Below are positions 8,936-16,522 of a stretch of 64,000 bases of DNA, piece after piece (position 1 is the stretch's first letter; every line of letters begins with the position of its first letter). Origin of the DNA: Deltaproteobacteria bacterium (GTDB taxonomy: Bacteria; Myxococcota_A; UBA9160; PR03); NCBI GenBank assembly GCA_035063765.1, contig JAPSFT010000006.1, positions 62,001-126,000 on the forward strand. Reading direction: 5' to 3'. The notes under the pieces were generated by a model. The model was not told the DNA's origin, ran no database searches, and worked only from the letters and a program-made list of their open reading frames with translations. The position numbers and the translations under genes are program-made.

Positions 8936-10105
8936 TCAGCCCCGCAGCAGGAGCCCCGTCAGATAGCGGCCTTCGGGATGGTCGAGGGCCACCGGGTGGT
9001 CGCTCGGCGCGCCGAGCTCGGCCTGCACCGCGAGCGGGCGGCCGGCGTCGAGCGAGGCGCCGAAGGCGATCTTGCGGAAGAGCTCCGGCCCGACGTGATG
9101 CGAGCACGAGAACGCGAGGAGCAGCGCGCCCGGCGCCGCCAGCCGCAGCGCGCCGAGCAGCGCGTCCTTGTAGGCGCGCGCCGCGCGCTCGACGTCGCCC
9201 GCGCGGCGCGCGAGGGGCGGCGGGTCCACGACCACGAGGTCGTAGCGCTCGCCGTCGCGGCGCAGGAAGCGGAAGGCGTCGTCGCGCTCGAGGCGGCACG
9301 GCAGCGCGGGTGACCACGGCGCGAGGTTGCGGGCGGCCAGCGCGAGCGCGTCCGCCGAGCTGTCGACGACCGTGAGCGAGGCCGCGCCGCCGCGAGCAGC
9401 GGCCACCGCGAAGCCACCCGTGTAGGCGAAGAGGTCGAGGGCGCGGCGGCCGCGCGCGAGGCGCTCGACGAGGTCGCGCGCATCGCGCTGGTCGAGGTAG
9501 AAGCCGGTCTTCTGCCCGCCGGCCGCGTCGACGAGGTAGCCCCGCCCGCGCTCGGTGATCGCGACCGGCGCCGCCGGCGGCGCGCCCCAGAGCGGCCCCT
9601 GGTGCGCGGCCATCCCCTCGCGCCGGGCGGCAGCCGCGTCGGGCCGCTCGAAGCCGGCCGCCGCGCCGGTCGCCGCGCGCAGCGCCTCCGCCACCAGCGC
9701 CCGGCGCGCCTCCATGCCCGCGGTCGCGAGCCGCGCCACGACGAGGTCGCCGTAGCGGTCCGCGACGAGGCCGGGCAGCCCGTCGCCCTCGGCGTTCACG
9801 AGACGGACCGCGTCGGTGCCGGCGAGCAGCGGATCCGCGCCACGCCGCGCGACGGCCTCCGCGATCCGCGCCGCGACGAGCTCGTCGCCCGCGGCGTCCT
9901 TGGCGAACGCGAGCAGCCGCACCCGGATCTGCGAGTGGGGCGACCAGTGGCCGTGGCCGAGCGCCTCGCCCTCGGCGGAGACGACGCGGACCCACGCGCC
10001 CGGCTCGGCCGCTCCCTCGAGCCGCGCCACCGCGCCCGACAGCACCCAGGGGTGGCGCCGGCGCACCGAGCGATCGCGGCCGGGGAGGAGGACGACGTCG
10101 GCCAT
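8936..10105 (-). CDS. class I SAM-dependent rRNA methyltransferase (RlmI-like)
   Basis: A 389-residue protein with an N-terminal PUA-like domain (RRRHPWVLSGAVARL, about 14-28) and a C-terminal Rossmann methyltransferase domain. SAM motif I is DLFAYTGGFAVAAARGG (about 226-242) and the catalytic-type motif is VVVDPPPLAR (about 289-298). This is the architecture of RlmI, which methylates C1962 of 23S rRNA; specificity is inferred from family only. ATG at 10105. The neighbouring small membrane protein upstream may be co-transcribed. Confidence 0.85.
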   Translation of the reverse strand: MADVVLLPGRDRSVRRRHPWVLSGAVARLEGAAEPGAWVRVVSAEGEALGHGHWSPHSQIRVRLLAFAKDAAGDELVAARIAEAVARRGADPLLAGTDAVRLVNAEGDGLPGLVADRYGDLVVARLATAGMEARRALVAEALRAATGAAAGFERPDAAAARREGMAAHQGPLWGAPPAAPVAITERGRGYLVDAAGGQKTGFYLDQRDARDLVERLARGRRALDLFAYTGGFAVAAARGGAASLTVVDSSADALALAARNLAPWSPALPCRLERDDAFRFLRRDGERYDLVVVDPPPLARRAGDVERAARAYKDALLGALRLAAPGALLLAFSCSHHVGPELFRKIAFGASLDAGRPLAVQAELGAPSDHPVALDHPEGRYLTGLLLRG

Positions 10106-10163
10106 GCCGGACGATCGGGGATCGGGCCCGGGGCGTCCACTCCGGGGCGCGCCGGGAGGCCGT

Positions 10164-10421
10164 CTAGCGCAGCGGCAGCGGCGGCACCGCGCCGGCGGCC
10201 ATCGCCAGGCCGTAGAGCACGGCCGCGACGCCCATCGCGACGTAGAGCGCAAGGAAGAAGTGGAAGGCAGCGGGCTGCTCGTCGCGGCGCGGCCGGTAGG
10301 CCGAGAGCCCGCGCGATCCCGCCGGCAGCTCGCCCCTGCGCCAGCCCTGGCGCGCCACGGCGAGCGCGCCCAGGCCGACGCCGATCAGGAACGAGGCTCC
10401 GAGCCACGCGGGCATCGTCAT
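10164..10421 (-). CDS. small two-helix membrane protein
   Basis: An 85-residue unknown with hydrophobic helices at about 5-23 and 53-76, separated by a charged loop (AYRPRRDEQPAAFHF). No homology is recognised. ATG at 10421. It sits 58 bp upstream of the RlmI-like gene on the same strand, so co-transcription is plausible. Confidence 0.5.
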   Translation of the reverse strand: MTMPAWLGASFLIGVGLGALAVARQGWRRGELPAGSRGLSAYRPRRDEQPAAFHFFLALYVAMGVAAVLYGLAMAAGAVPPLPLR

Positions 10422-10543
10422 GTCCGGTCCCTTCGGCGCGCCGGCCCGGCGGCCTGAGCCACGACTCTGGGAAGCCGGGGTCCCTCGGCGCGGCGCGGGA
10501 CCAGCCGGAATGGCAGCATCCGAAGCCAGGAGGAGGGATCGAC

Positions 10544-11143
10544 ATGGCGAACACGACCGGCATCCTGCTCTTCCCCGACGTCGAGGAGCTCGACTTCGCG
10601 GGCCCCTGGGAGGTGCTCGCCGCCGCCGCGAGCTTCGGGCCCGGGCTGGGCGACCGCGTCGTCACGATCGCCGAGCGAGCGGAGCCCGTGCGCGCCGCCA
10701 AGGGCCTGCGCGTGCTGCCCGATCACCGCTTCGCCGACGCGCCTCCCCTCGACATCGTGCTCGTGCCCGGCGGCCAGGGCACCCGGCGCGAGGTCGCGAA
10801 CCCGGCGCTGATCGATTGGCTGCGCAAGGCCGCGGAGCCCTGCGCCTGGGTCACGAGCGTGTGTACGGGAGCCCTGCTCCTGCACGAGGCCGGCCTCGCG
10901 CGCGGCAAGCGCGTCACCACGCACTGGGCCTTCGTGCCGGCGCTGCGCGAGCGCGGCGAGATCGAGGTGCTCGAGCAGGTGCGCTACGTGCGCGACGGCC
11001 GCCTCGTCACGGCGGCCGGCGTGTCGGCGGGCATCGACATGGCGCTCTGGCTGGTGGGGCAGCTCCACGGCCCGGCCCACGCGCGCGCCGTGCAGCGCTT
11101 CATCCAGTACGACCCGGCGCCGCCCTACACCGCCGAGACCTGA
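10544..11143 (+). CDS. DJ-1/PfpI family protein (isonitrile-hydratase-like)
   Basis: A 199-residue class I glutamine-amidotransferase-like domain. The nucleophile elbow VTSVCTGALLLHEAGL (about 104-119) carries the conserved cysteine, followed by TTHWAFVPAL, as in the InhA/isonitrile hydratase and ThiJ-type subgroup. An early acidic residue is in FPDVEELDFAGPWEV. No AraC DNA-binding domain is attached. AGGAGGG ribosome site 8 bp before the ATG at 10544. Function within the family is undetermined. Confidence 0.85.
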   Translation: MANTTGILLFPDVEELDFAGPWEVLAAAASFGPGLGDRVVTIAERAEPVRAAKGLRVLPDHRFADAPPLDIVLVPGGQGTRREVANPALIDWLRKAAEPCAWVTSVCTGALLLHEAGLARGKRVTTHWAFVPALRERGEIEVLEQVRYVRDGRLVTAAGVSAGIDMALWLVGQLHGPAHARAVQRFIQYDPAPPYTAET

Positions 11144-11243
11144 GGTGGCGGAGGCCGAGCCGCCGGGGGCTGCGCGACCGGCTCGCGACCGCCCGAGCGC
11201 AGGGCGCCGGACCCGACGGGCCCGGCTGGCGCGTCGAGCCGGG

Positions 11244-12683
11244 TCACGCGCCGCCGGGTCCTGCACCGCCGGCCACGGGGGCCGGATGGCGGGCGGCGAC
11301 CGTCACGAGCGGTGCCGGCCCGGGTGCCAGCGCCGCCTCGATCTGCTCGAGCGTGAGCCCCTTCGTCTCGGGCGCCCACTTGAGCACGATCAGCGCACCG
11401 AGGATCGGCCCGAAGGCCACCACCGTCACCGACCACGAGATCCCGAGCGCCGTGATGAAGGTGCCGACCAGCAGCGGCACGACCACCTCGGTGACCCGTC
11501 CGAACAGGTTCGTGGTCCAGCCGTAGCCGGTGGCGCGGATCTCGGTCGGGAAGAGCTCCGAGGCGTAGACGTGGGTGGCGGTGATCGCGGCCAGGAAGCA
11601 GAAGACCGTGAAGATGTGCCAGACGTACTGGCCGAAGATCGTCGTGGTCTGGAACAGGAAGGTGATCCCGATGGCGCCGAGGACGTAGAAGGCGGCGCAG
11701 GTCCCCTTGCGGCCGATCCGGTCGATCAGGACACCGCCGGCCACGTGCCCGAGCACGCCGACCGCGTAGCCCCAGAACACGATGTCGCCCGCGCGCGCCG
11801 GGCTCATCCCGAGCTGCTCGCGCGCGTAGATCATCCAGAACGCGACGGCCGGTGCGACCACCAGGTGCACGCAGTTCCAGAGCAGCGCGACGATCAGGGT
11901 CCGGCGCCGGTAGCGGGGCTGCCACGGGATGCGCGCGTGGGCAAGGTGCTGGCGCCACGAGATCGCCGGCGCCGCGGCGCGCACCTGCTCGAAGCGGCGC
12001 GTCTCGCGCATCCCGAGGCGCAGCGCGAAGACGACGGCGAGCGGCAGCACGCCGAGTGCGTAGAGGACGCGCCAGGAGGCGCCGTCGGCGGGCCGCCCGG
12101 CGAGCCCTTGCAGCCACGCGACGACGCCGACTCCGCTGTCGTGCAGCAGGTTGCCGGCGGCGCCGTCCTCGAGCAGCACGAAGGGCTGCACCTTCGCCAT
12201 CACCACGACGCCGAGCGTCGCGAAGCTCGTGAGCACCGCGATCGCGCGCCCGCGCCAGCGCGTCGGGAACTCCTCGCCCACCATGATGATCGCGAGCGCG
12301 TACTCGGCGGTGAGGAAGAGCCGGGCGAGGAACTGGCAGAGCGCGAACTCCACCTTGTCGTCGGCGAGCGCGGTCATGCCGGTGGCCAGCGTGAAGCCGA
12401 CCACCGTGAGCATCATCATCGTACGGCGGCCGAAGCGGTCGGCCTGGAGCAGGAAGAAGAACGACGCGATCATGCCGAGCCGGCACAGCCCGTAGATCGT
12501 GCTCCACTCGCCGAGCGAGATGCCGAGGGTCTTGCGCACGTCGGGTGCCGCGAAGGTCATCATGGCGGCGTCGAAGCCGTCGAAGAGCGTCGCGGTGGAG
12601 AGCAGGACGAAGAGGAAGGCGTGGTAGCGGCCGGGGCGCTCGTCCTCGGGCGGCGCACGGACGGGACTCGGGGGCGCGGCCAT
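11244..12683 (-). CDS. MFS transporter (sugar/aromatic-acid porter type)
   Basis: A 479-residue major facilitator with about 12 hydrophobic helices. Typical motifs are FDGFDAAMMTFAAPD in helix 1, LLQADRFGRRTMMML in loop 2-3, and the paired DRIGRKGTC in loop 8-9. These fit the metabolite:H+ symporter group (benzoate/4-hydroxybenzoate or sugar type); substrate unknown. Start: a GTG at 12692 lies inside a TAGAGT -10-like hexamer, whereas the ATG at 12683 sits 7 bp after it, so the ATG is preferred. No regulator is adjacent. Confidence 0.85.
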   Translation of the reverse strand: MAAPPSPVRAPPEDERPGRYHAFLFVLLSTATLFDGFDAAMMTFAAPDVRKTLGISLGEWSTIYGLCRLGMIASFFFLLQADRFGRRTMMMLTVVGFTLATGMTALADDKVEFALCQFLARLFLTAEYALAIIMVGEEFPTRWRGRAIAVLTSFATLGVVVMAKVQPFVLLEDGAAGNLLHDSGVGVVAWLQGLAGRPADGASWRVLYALGVLPLAVVFALRLGMRETRRFEQVRAAAPAISWRQHLAHARIPWQPRYRRRTLIVALLWNCVHLVVAPAVAFWMIYAREQLGMSPARAGDIVFWGYAVGVLGHVAGGVLIDRIGRKGTCAAFYVLGAIGITFLFQTTTIFGQYVWHIFTVFCFLAAITATHVYASELFPTEIRATGYGWTTNLFGRVTEVVVPLLVGTFITALGISWSVTVVAFGPILGALIVLKWAPETKGLTLEQIEAALAPGPAPLVTVAARHPAPVAGGAGPGGA

Positions 12684-12690
12684 CGGCGCC

Positions 12691-12696
12691 ACTCTA
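12691..12696 (-). promoter_or_regulatory. -10-like hexamer TAGAGT deciding the MFS gene start
   Basis: TAGAGT on the minus strand, followed by 7 bp and then ATG at 12683. It overlaps the alternative GTG at 12692 and argues against that start. Confidence 0.45.
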
Positions 12697-12701
12697 CCAC
12701 C

Positions 12702-13169
12702 TCAGGGAGGGGGATCGTCGAGCGCGAAGCGGACCGGCACCTCGATGCGCCCGTAGACCCAGGGCAGCGGGCCCGCGCGCCCGACGGTGCGGAGCGCCGC
12801 GCGGTCGAGGACGTCGTGGCCCGAGGAGCGGGCGAGCTCGACCGCGTGGGCCACCCCGGCGCGGTCGACCTCGAAGCGCAGCCAGGCGGTGCCCTCGAGC
12901 TCGAGGCGGCGGGCGATGGGGGGATACTCGAGGACGGCGGCCAGGCGGCGGCGGATCTCCTCGAGCCGCTCCTCGACGCTCGGGCCCGCGGGCTGCGCGT
13001 CCTGGAAGCGCGGGCCGCCTGGGGTTGCGTCCTGGAAGCGCGGGACGCCCGGCTGCGCGCCGCCGGCGCGCAGATCCGCGCCGTCGCGCGCCCCCGCCGG
13101 CGCGGGCGCCACGACCGACAGGGCGGCGAGCGCCAGGGGCGCGAGCGCCCGCGCGCGACGCCGCGGCAC
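12702..13169 (-). CDS. TonB-like energy-transducer C-terminal domain protein
   Basis: A 155-residue protein with an N-terminal hydrophobic segment after an RRR stretch (signal peptide or anchor), then a near-duplicated PRFQDATPGG/PRFQDAQPAG linker. A TonB C-terminal domain follows: EYPPIARRLELEGTAWLRFEVDRAG... then SSGHDVLDRAALRTV. TonB transmits proton-motive force to outer-membrane receptors, but no ExbBD or receptor gene is nearby and the linker is short, so the role is uncertain. GTG start at 13169 lies 2 bp after the stop of the pheC-aroQ fusion, implying translational coupling. Confidence 0.7.
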   Translation of the reverse strand: MPRRRARALAPLALAALSVVAPAPAGARDGADLRAGGAQPGVPRFQDATPGGPRFQDAQPAGPSVEERLEEIRRRLAAVLEYPPIARRLELEGTAWLRFEVDRAGVAHAVELARSSGHDVLDRAALRTVGRAGPLPWVYGRIEVPVRFALDDPPP

Positions 13170-13171
13170 GG

Positions 13172-14374
13172 CTAGCCGCCTCCGGCGGGCCGCAGCCCGA
13201 GCAGCGCCTCGCGCAGGCGCGCGCAGCCCGCGGCGTCGAGCTGCGCGCGCAGGGACGTCCAGTCCGCGGCGTCGAGCGCCGCCGCGTCGAGCGGGACGAG
13301 CCGCGCCGCGGCCCCGACGATGCGCGCGCCGAGCCGCTCGAGCTCGGGGCGGATCTGGGTCGCGAGGTCGAGCGCCGGCCCCTCCGGCGCGTGCGCCGGC
13401 CGGCCCGCCTGGATCGCCTTCGCGACCTCGATCTGGAGCGCGAACAGGCGCCCCGCCGTCCCGGGGTCGAGCCCGGCCGCGGCGGCGGCCGCGCGCGCCG
13501 CGTCGAGCACGACCCGCTCGCGCGCCGGGTCGCGGATCGGGAGCCCCCGCGCTTGCTTCCAGGCCGCCACCGCCGGCATGTACGCGAGCCGGCGGGCGAG
13601 GAGGTCGAGCAGGTGGTCGAGCTCGCTGCGCGGCGCCGGGCCGCCCAGCCAGCGCGCCCGCAGCGCGCGCAGCTCCTCCTCGTGTGCGCCGAGCCAGGCA
13701 TCGAGGCGCGGGCCCAGCTCGGCAGCGCGCGCCGGCGCCACCCAGAGCACCTTGCGGTCGGCGGGCGGCTCGCAGCGCAGCGGCGCCGCGGGCGGGAGCC
13801 CGAGCCAGGCGCGCTCGAAGGAGTCGGTGACGACGGCGTCGGCGCGCCCCTCGGCGAGCGCCGCGCCGAGCGCGCGGTTGTCGTCGAGCGCGTGGATCAC
13901 GGCGTCCGGGAAGCGGCGGCGCGCGAAGCGCTCGAGCACGCCGCCGCGGTTCACGGCGACACGGCGAGGTGTGAGGTCGCCGGCCACGCAGGGCCCCCCG
14001 GCCGCGACCGCGCGCGTCATCCAGCCCACCACCGCGCGCCAGGGCCGCCAGGTGACGCCGCTCATCGCGACGTCCATCTCGCCGGCGGCCAGGCGCGTCT
14101 CGAGCTCCGGCCAGCGGAAGCGCACCCACTCGACCGCGAGCCCCTGATCGGCCGCGAGGCGCTCGGCGAGCTCGACGTCGAAGCCTGCGAGCGGCGCCCC
14201 GCTGGAGCCGCCGCCGGCCGGCCACGAGAACGGCGGGTAGTCCCCACTGGTCCCGATCCGCAGGGTCGCGCGCGGGGGCTCGGACGGCGGCGCGGGAGGC
14301 GCCGGCGCCTCGCCTGCGCACGCGAGCACGCCGAGCGCGGCGAGCAGGAGCCGGAGCGATCGCCCGCGCGCCAG
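13172..14374 (-). CDS. periplasmic cyclohexadienyl dehydratase-chorismate mutase fusion (PheC-AroQ)
   Basis: The N-terminal part is a solute-binding-protein fold matching PheC, which converts prephenate to phenylpyruvate or arogenate to phenylalanine: RIGTSGDYPPFSW, GEMDVAMSGVTW, VNRGGVLERFARR and ADAVVTDSFE. The last roughly 150 residues match secreted AroQ-gamma chorismate mutase: RRLAYMPAVAAWKQARGLPI, DPARERVVLDAA, LFALQIEVAKAIQ. Together they could turn chorismate into phenylpyruvate outside the cytoplasm. The obvious start, GTG at 14329, would cut the leader in half. Extending to a CTG at 14374 (GAGGG about 7 bp upstream) gives a full lipoprotein signal with lipobox VLAC; no ATG or GTG gives this. 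Start is inferred; domain assignment is strong. Confidence 0.75.
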   Translation of the reverse strand: MARGRSLRLLLAALGVLACAGEAPAPPAPPSEPPRATLRIGTSGDYPPFSWPAGGGSSGAPLAGFDVELAERLAADQGLAVEWVRFRWPELETRLAAGEMDVAMSGVTWRPWRAVVGWMTRAVAAGGPCVAGDLTPRRVAVNRGGVLERFARRRFPDAVIHALDDNRALGAALAEGRADAVVTDSFERAWLGLPPAAPLRCEPPADRKVLWVAPARAAELGPRLDAWLGAHEEELRALRARWLGGPAPRSELDHLLDLLARRLAYMPAVAAWKQARGLPIRDPARERVVLDAARAAAAAAGLDPGTAGRLFALQIEVAKAIQAGRPAHAPEGPALDLATQIRPELERLGARIVGAAARLVPLDAAALDAADWTSLRAQLDAAGCARLREALLGLRPAGGG

Positions 14375-14396
14375 GGGACGGCCCTCGCGGCTGGCA

Positions 14397-16481
14397 TCAA
14401 CGCCGTGTGAGGGCGACGCTTCCGTACTGGTCCCACTCGGGGGCGATCACGAGGCCGCTGCGGGTGCGCTCGACGCGCCAGGCGCCCTTGCGCAGCTCGA
14501 GGCGGCCGTTGCGGTAGACGCCCTCCTGGGCGCGCCCGCCGCCGACCAGGCGGACGCCCCCGTCGCGCCGCACCTGGAGGACGACCTCGACGCGCTCACG
14601 CTCGTCCCAGCCCGTGAACTCCCCGACGAGCCAGTCGGGCGCGACGGGCGTCACGTCCGGCCCTGCCTCCCCGTAGCGATGCGGGCGGCGCTGGTAGCCG
14701 TCGGCGTAGCCCGCGCGGAAGCCCGGCTCGCCGCCGCGGTCGTACTCGCCGGTCCAGCGCTCGTAGTCCGGCGTGCGGCCCTGCTCGCGGTCGCCCCAGC
14801 CGCGCGAGTAGCCGTCGTCGTAGGCGTGGTCGATCGCGCTGCGGGGCGCGGGCGCTTCGTAGCCTTCGTGATCCTCGTAGTGGGCCGGCGGACGAACGCG
14901 CTTCGGCGGAGCGCCAGGGGGTGCGGAGCCCGGGCCGTCGAGCGCGCACCCCGAAGCGCCGAACGCGAGACCGATCGCTGCCGCACCGATCCTCCGTCGC
15001 CGCCGCCGCGCTGCCGCGACGCCGAGCACCGCGCACGCGCTGAGTCCGCCCGCCAGCGCGCCCGCCTCGGGCACGGGGCGGATCTCGACCACGTGCTGGG
15101 CGCTCTCCGGGTCCGCCACGTAGGAGAGCAGCTCGCGCGTGGGGTCCCAGCTCTGCGACCAGCTCCCGCCGGGATCGCTCGTCACGAGCTCGAATCCCTC
15201 CGGGTAGTGACGCCCGGCCGGGACGTAGATCTCGGTCGCGCCCGTGACGCCCGGCTTCTCGTCGAACTCGACCCGCAGCACGCGCGTCGCGGGGTCGAAG
15301 TCCACGAAGCGCGGCGTGCCCGCGACGCGCTGGGGATAGGCGCGCGTGAGCACGTCGGCGGTCTCCGTCTCGTTGCGCTCGCCGTCGATCGGGCCCCAGC
15401 CCCCGAGCGAGTAGTCCCAGAACGCCCAGCCGCTGGCGGTGTGGTCGGCCATGCGCGCCACCGCCTCGAGGTACCCGCGCCAGTTCACGACGCCGCGGCC
15501 CGTGCCCCACTCGCCGATCAGGAGCGGCGCCACCTGGGCGTCGATCTCGGTCTTCCGGTTCGCCGCCCAGTCCTCGAGGCTGGTGTCGGTCTCCGGGTCC
15601 CAGACGCCGGTGACGTCGGGGCCGATCGCGTAGTAGTGCGGGAAGTAGGCCAGGCGGGGCTCCCCCGCGCGCACGTCGTCCAGCACGCCGAGGTAGGAGG
15701 GCTGACCCGCGTTGACGCCGACCGAGCGGGGCTCGTAGAAGATCCAGCCGTCGCTGTCCACCGTCCGGATCGCGGCGATGCAGCGCTCGAGGAACTCCTG
15801 GTAGGCGCCGCCCTCCCACCCCGCGATGTCGCCGAAGAAGGCGCTGCCCGGCCACGGCTCGTTCATCAGGTCGTAGCCGAGCACGTTCGGGGTGTCGCGG
15901 AAGCGGGCGGCCACGTGCGCCCAGGCCGCGGCGTAGCGGTCCTGGAGATCCGGGTGCCCGGCGTGGTCCCAGAAGTTGTCGAAGGCTCGCAGGATCGCCG
16001 GCTGCAGGTAGTCCAGGAACCACGAGGGCTGGGGCTCGAAGGGCAGGCCGTCGGTCAGGAACGCCCAGGGCGGCGCTCCGTTGTGGCCGATGTAGCGGCC
16101 GTCGCGGTCGATCTTCCCGTACACGTCCTGGTGCATGTCGAGGACGACGTAGATCCCGGCGTCCGCGAACCACTGCATGCGCTCGGCGACCCAGCCGAGG
16201 TAGACGTCGTCGTAGACGCCTTCCACCGGCTCGATCGCATCCCACTGGAGGAGGAAGCGGACGAAGTTGAAGCCGAAGTCGTCGGCGAGCCGCTGGACGT
16301 CGGCCTGCTCGACGAAGGGGAGCCGCAGCGGGTCGTCCTTGGTCGAGTTCGAGACGTTGATGCCGTGCAGGATCAGCGCGCGGCCCTGCTCGTCGGTGAG
16401 GAACCGGGGGTTCTCGGCGACCGGGTGCATGCCGGTCGCGGCGAGCAGCAGGGCGGCCAGGAACAGCAGTCGGGGGCGCAT
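14397..16481 (-). CDS. GH5 endoglycoceramidase-like enzyme fused in frame to a lipoprotein
   Basis: A 694-residue frame. Residues 1-497 are a secreted GH5 hydrolase with signal peptide, GRALILHGINVSNSTKDDP, acid/base glutamate in YDLMNEPWPG and nucleophile in LLIGEWGTGR. The layout is like endoglycosylceramidases. This part ends in a PEP-CTERM-like tail (VPEAGALAGG, hydrophobic stretch, six arginines), where the paralog downstream stops. Here the frame continues into 197 residues that look like a lipoprotein: hydrophobic stretch, lipobox ASGC, then Tyr/Gly-rich YDDGYSRGWGD-type repeats. The fourth arginine codon is CGA, one transition from TGA. The lipoprotein might instead start at a GTG at 15029. 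GGAGGA precedes the ATG at 16481. Confidence 0.8.
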   Translation of the reverse strand: MRPRLLFLAALLLAATGMHPVAENPRFLTDEQGRALILHGINVSNSTKDDPLRLPFVEQADVQRLADDFGFNFVRFLLQWDAIEPVEGVYDDVYLGWVAERMQWFADAGIYVVLDMHQDVYGKIDRDGRYIGHNGAPPWAFLTDGLPFEPQPSWFLDYLQPAILRAFDNFWDHAGHPDLQDRYAAAWAHVAARFRDTPNVLGYDLMNEPWPGSAFFGDIAGWEGGAYQEFLERCIAAIRTVDSDGWIFYEPRSVGVNAGQPSYLGVLDDVRAGEPRLAYFPHYYAIGPDVTGVWDPETDTSLEDWAANRKTEIDAQVAPLLIGEWGTGRGVVNWRGYLEAVARMADHTASGWAFWDYSLGGWGPIDGERNETETADVLTRAYPQRVAGTPRFVDFDPATRVLRVEFDEKPGVTGATEIYVPAGRHYPEGFELVTSDPGGSWSQSWDPTRELLSYVADPESAQHVVEIRPVPEAGALAGGLSACAVLGVAAARRRRRRIGAAAIGLAFGASGCALDGPGSAPPGAPPKRVRPPAHYEDHEGYEAPAPRSAIDHAYDDGYSRGWGDREQGRTPDYERWTGEYDRGGEPGFRAGYADGYQRRPHRYGEAGPDVTPVAPDWLVGEFTGWDERERVEVVLQVRRDGGVRLVGGGRAQEGVYRNGRLELRKGAWRVERTRSGLVIAPEWDQYGSVALTRR

Positions 16482-16522
16482 CTCGTCCTCCGGCAGGGGG
16501 GCCCTCGCGGGAACGACAGACC

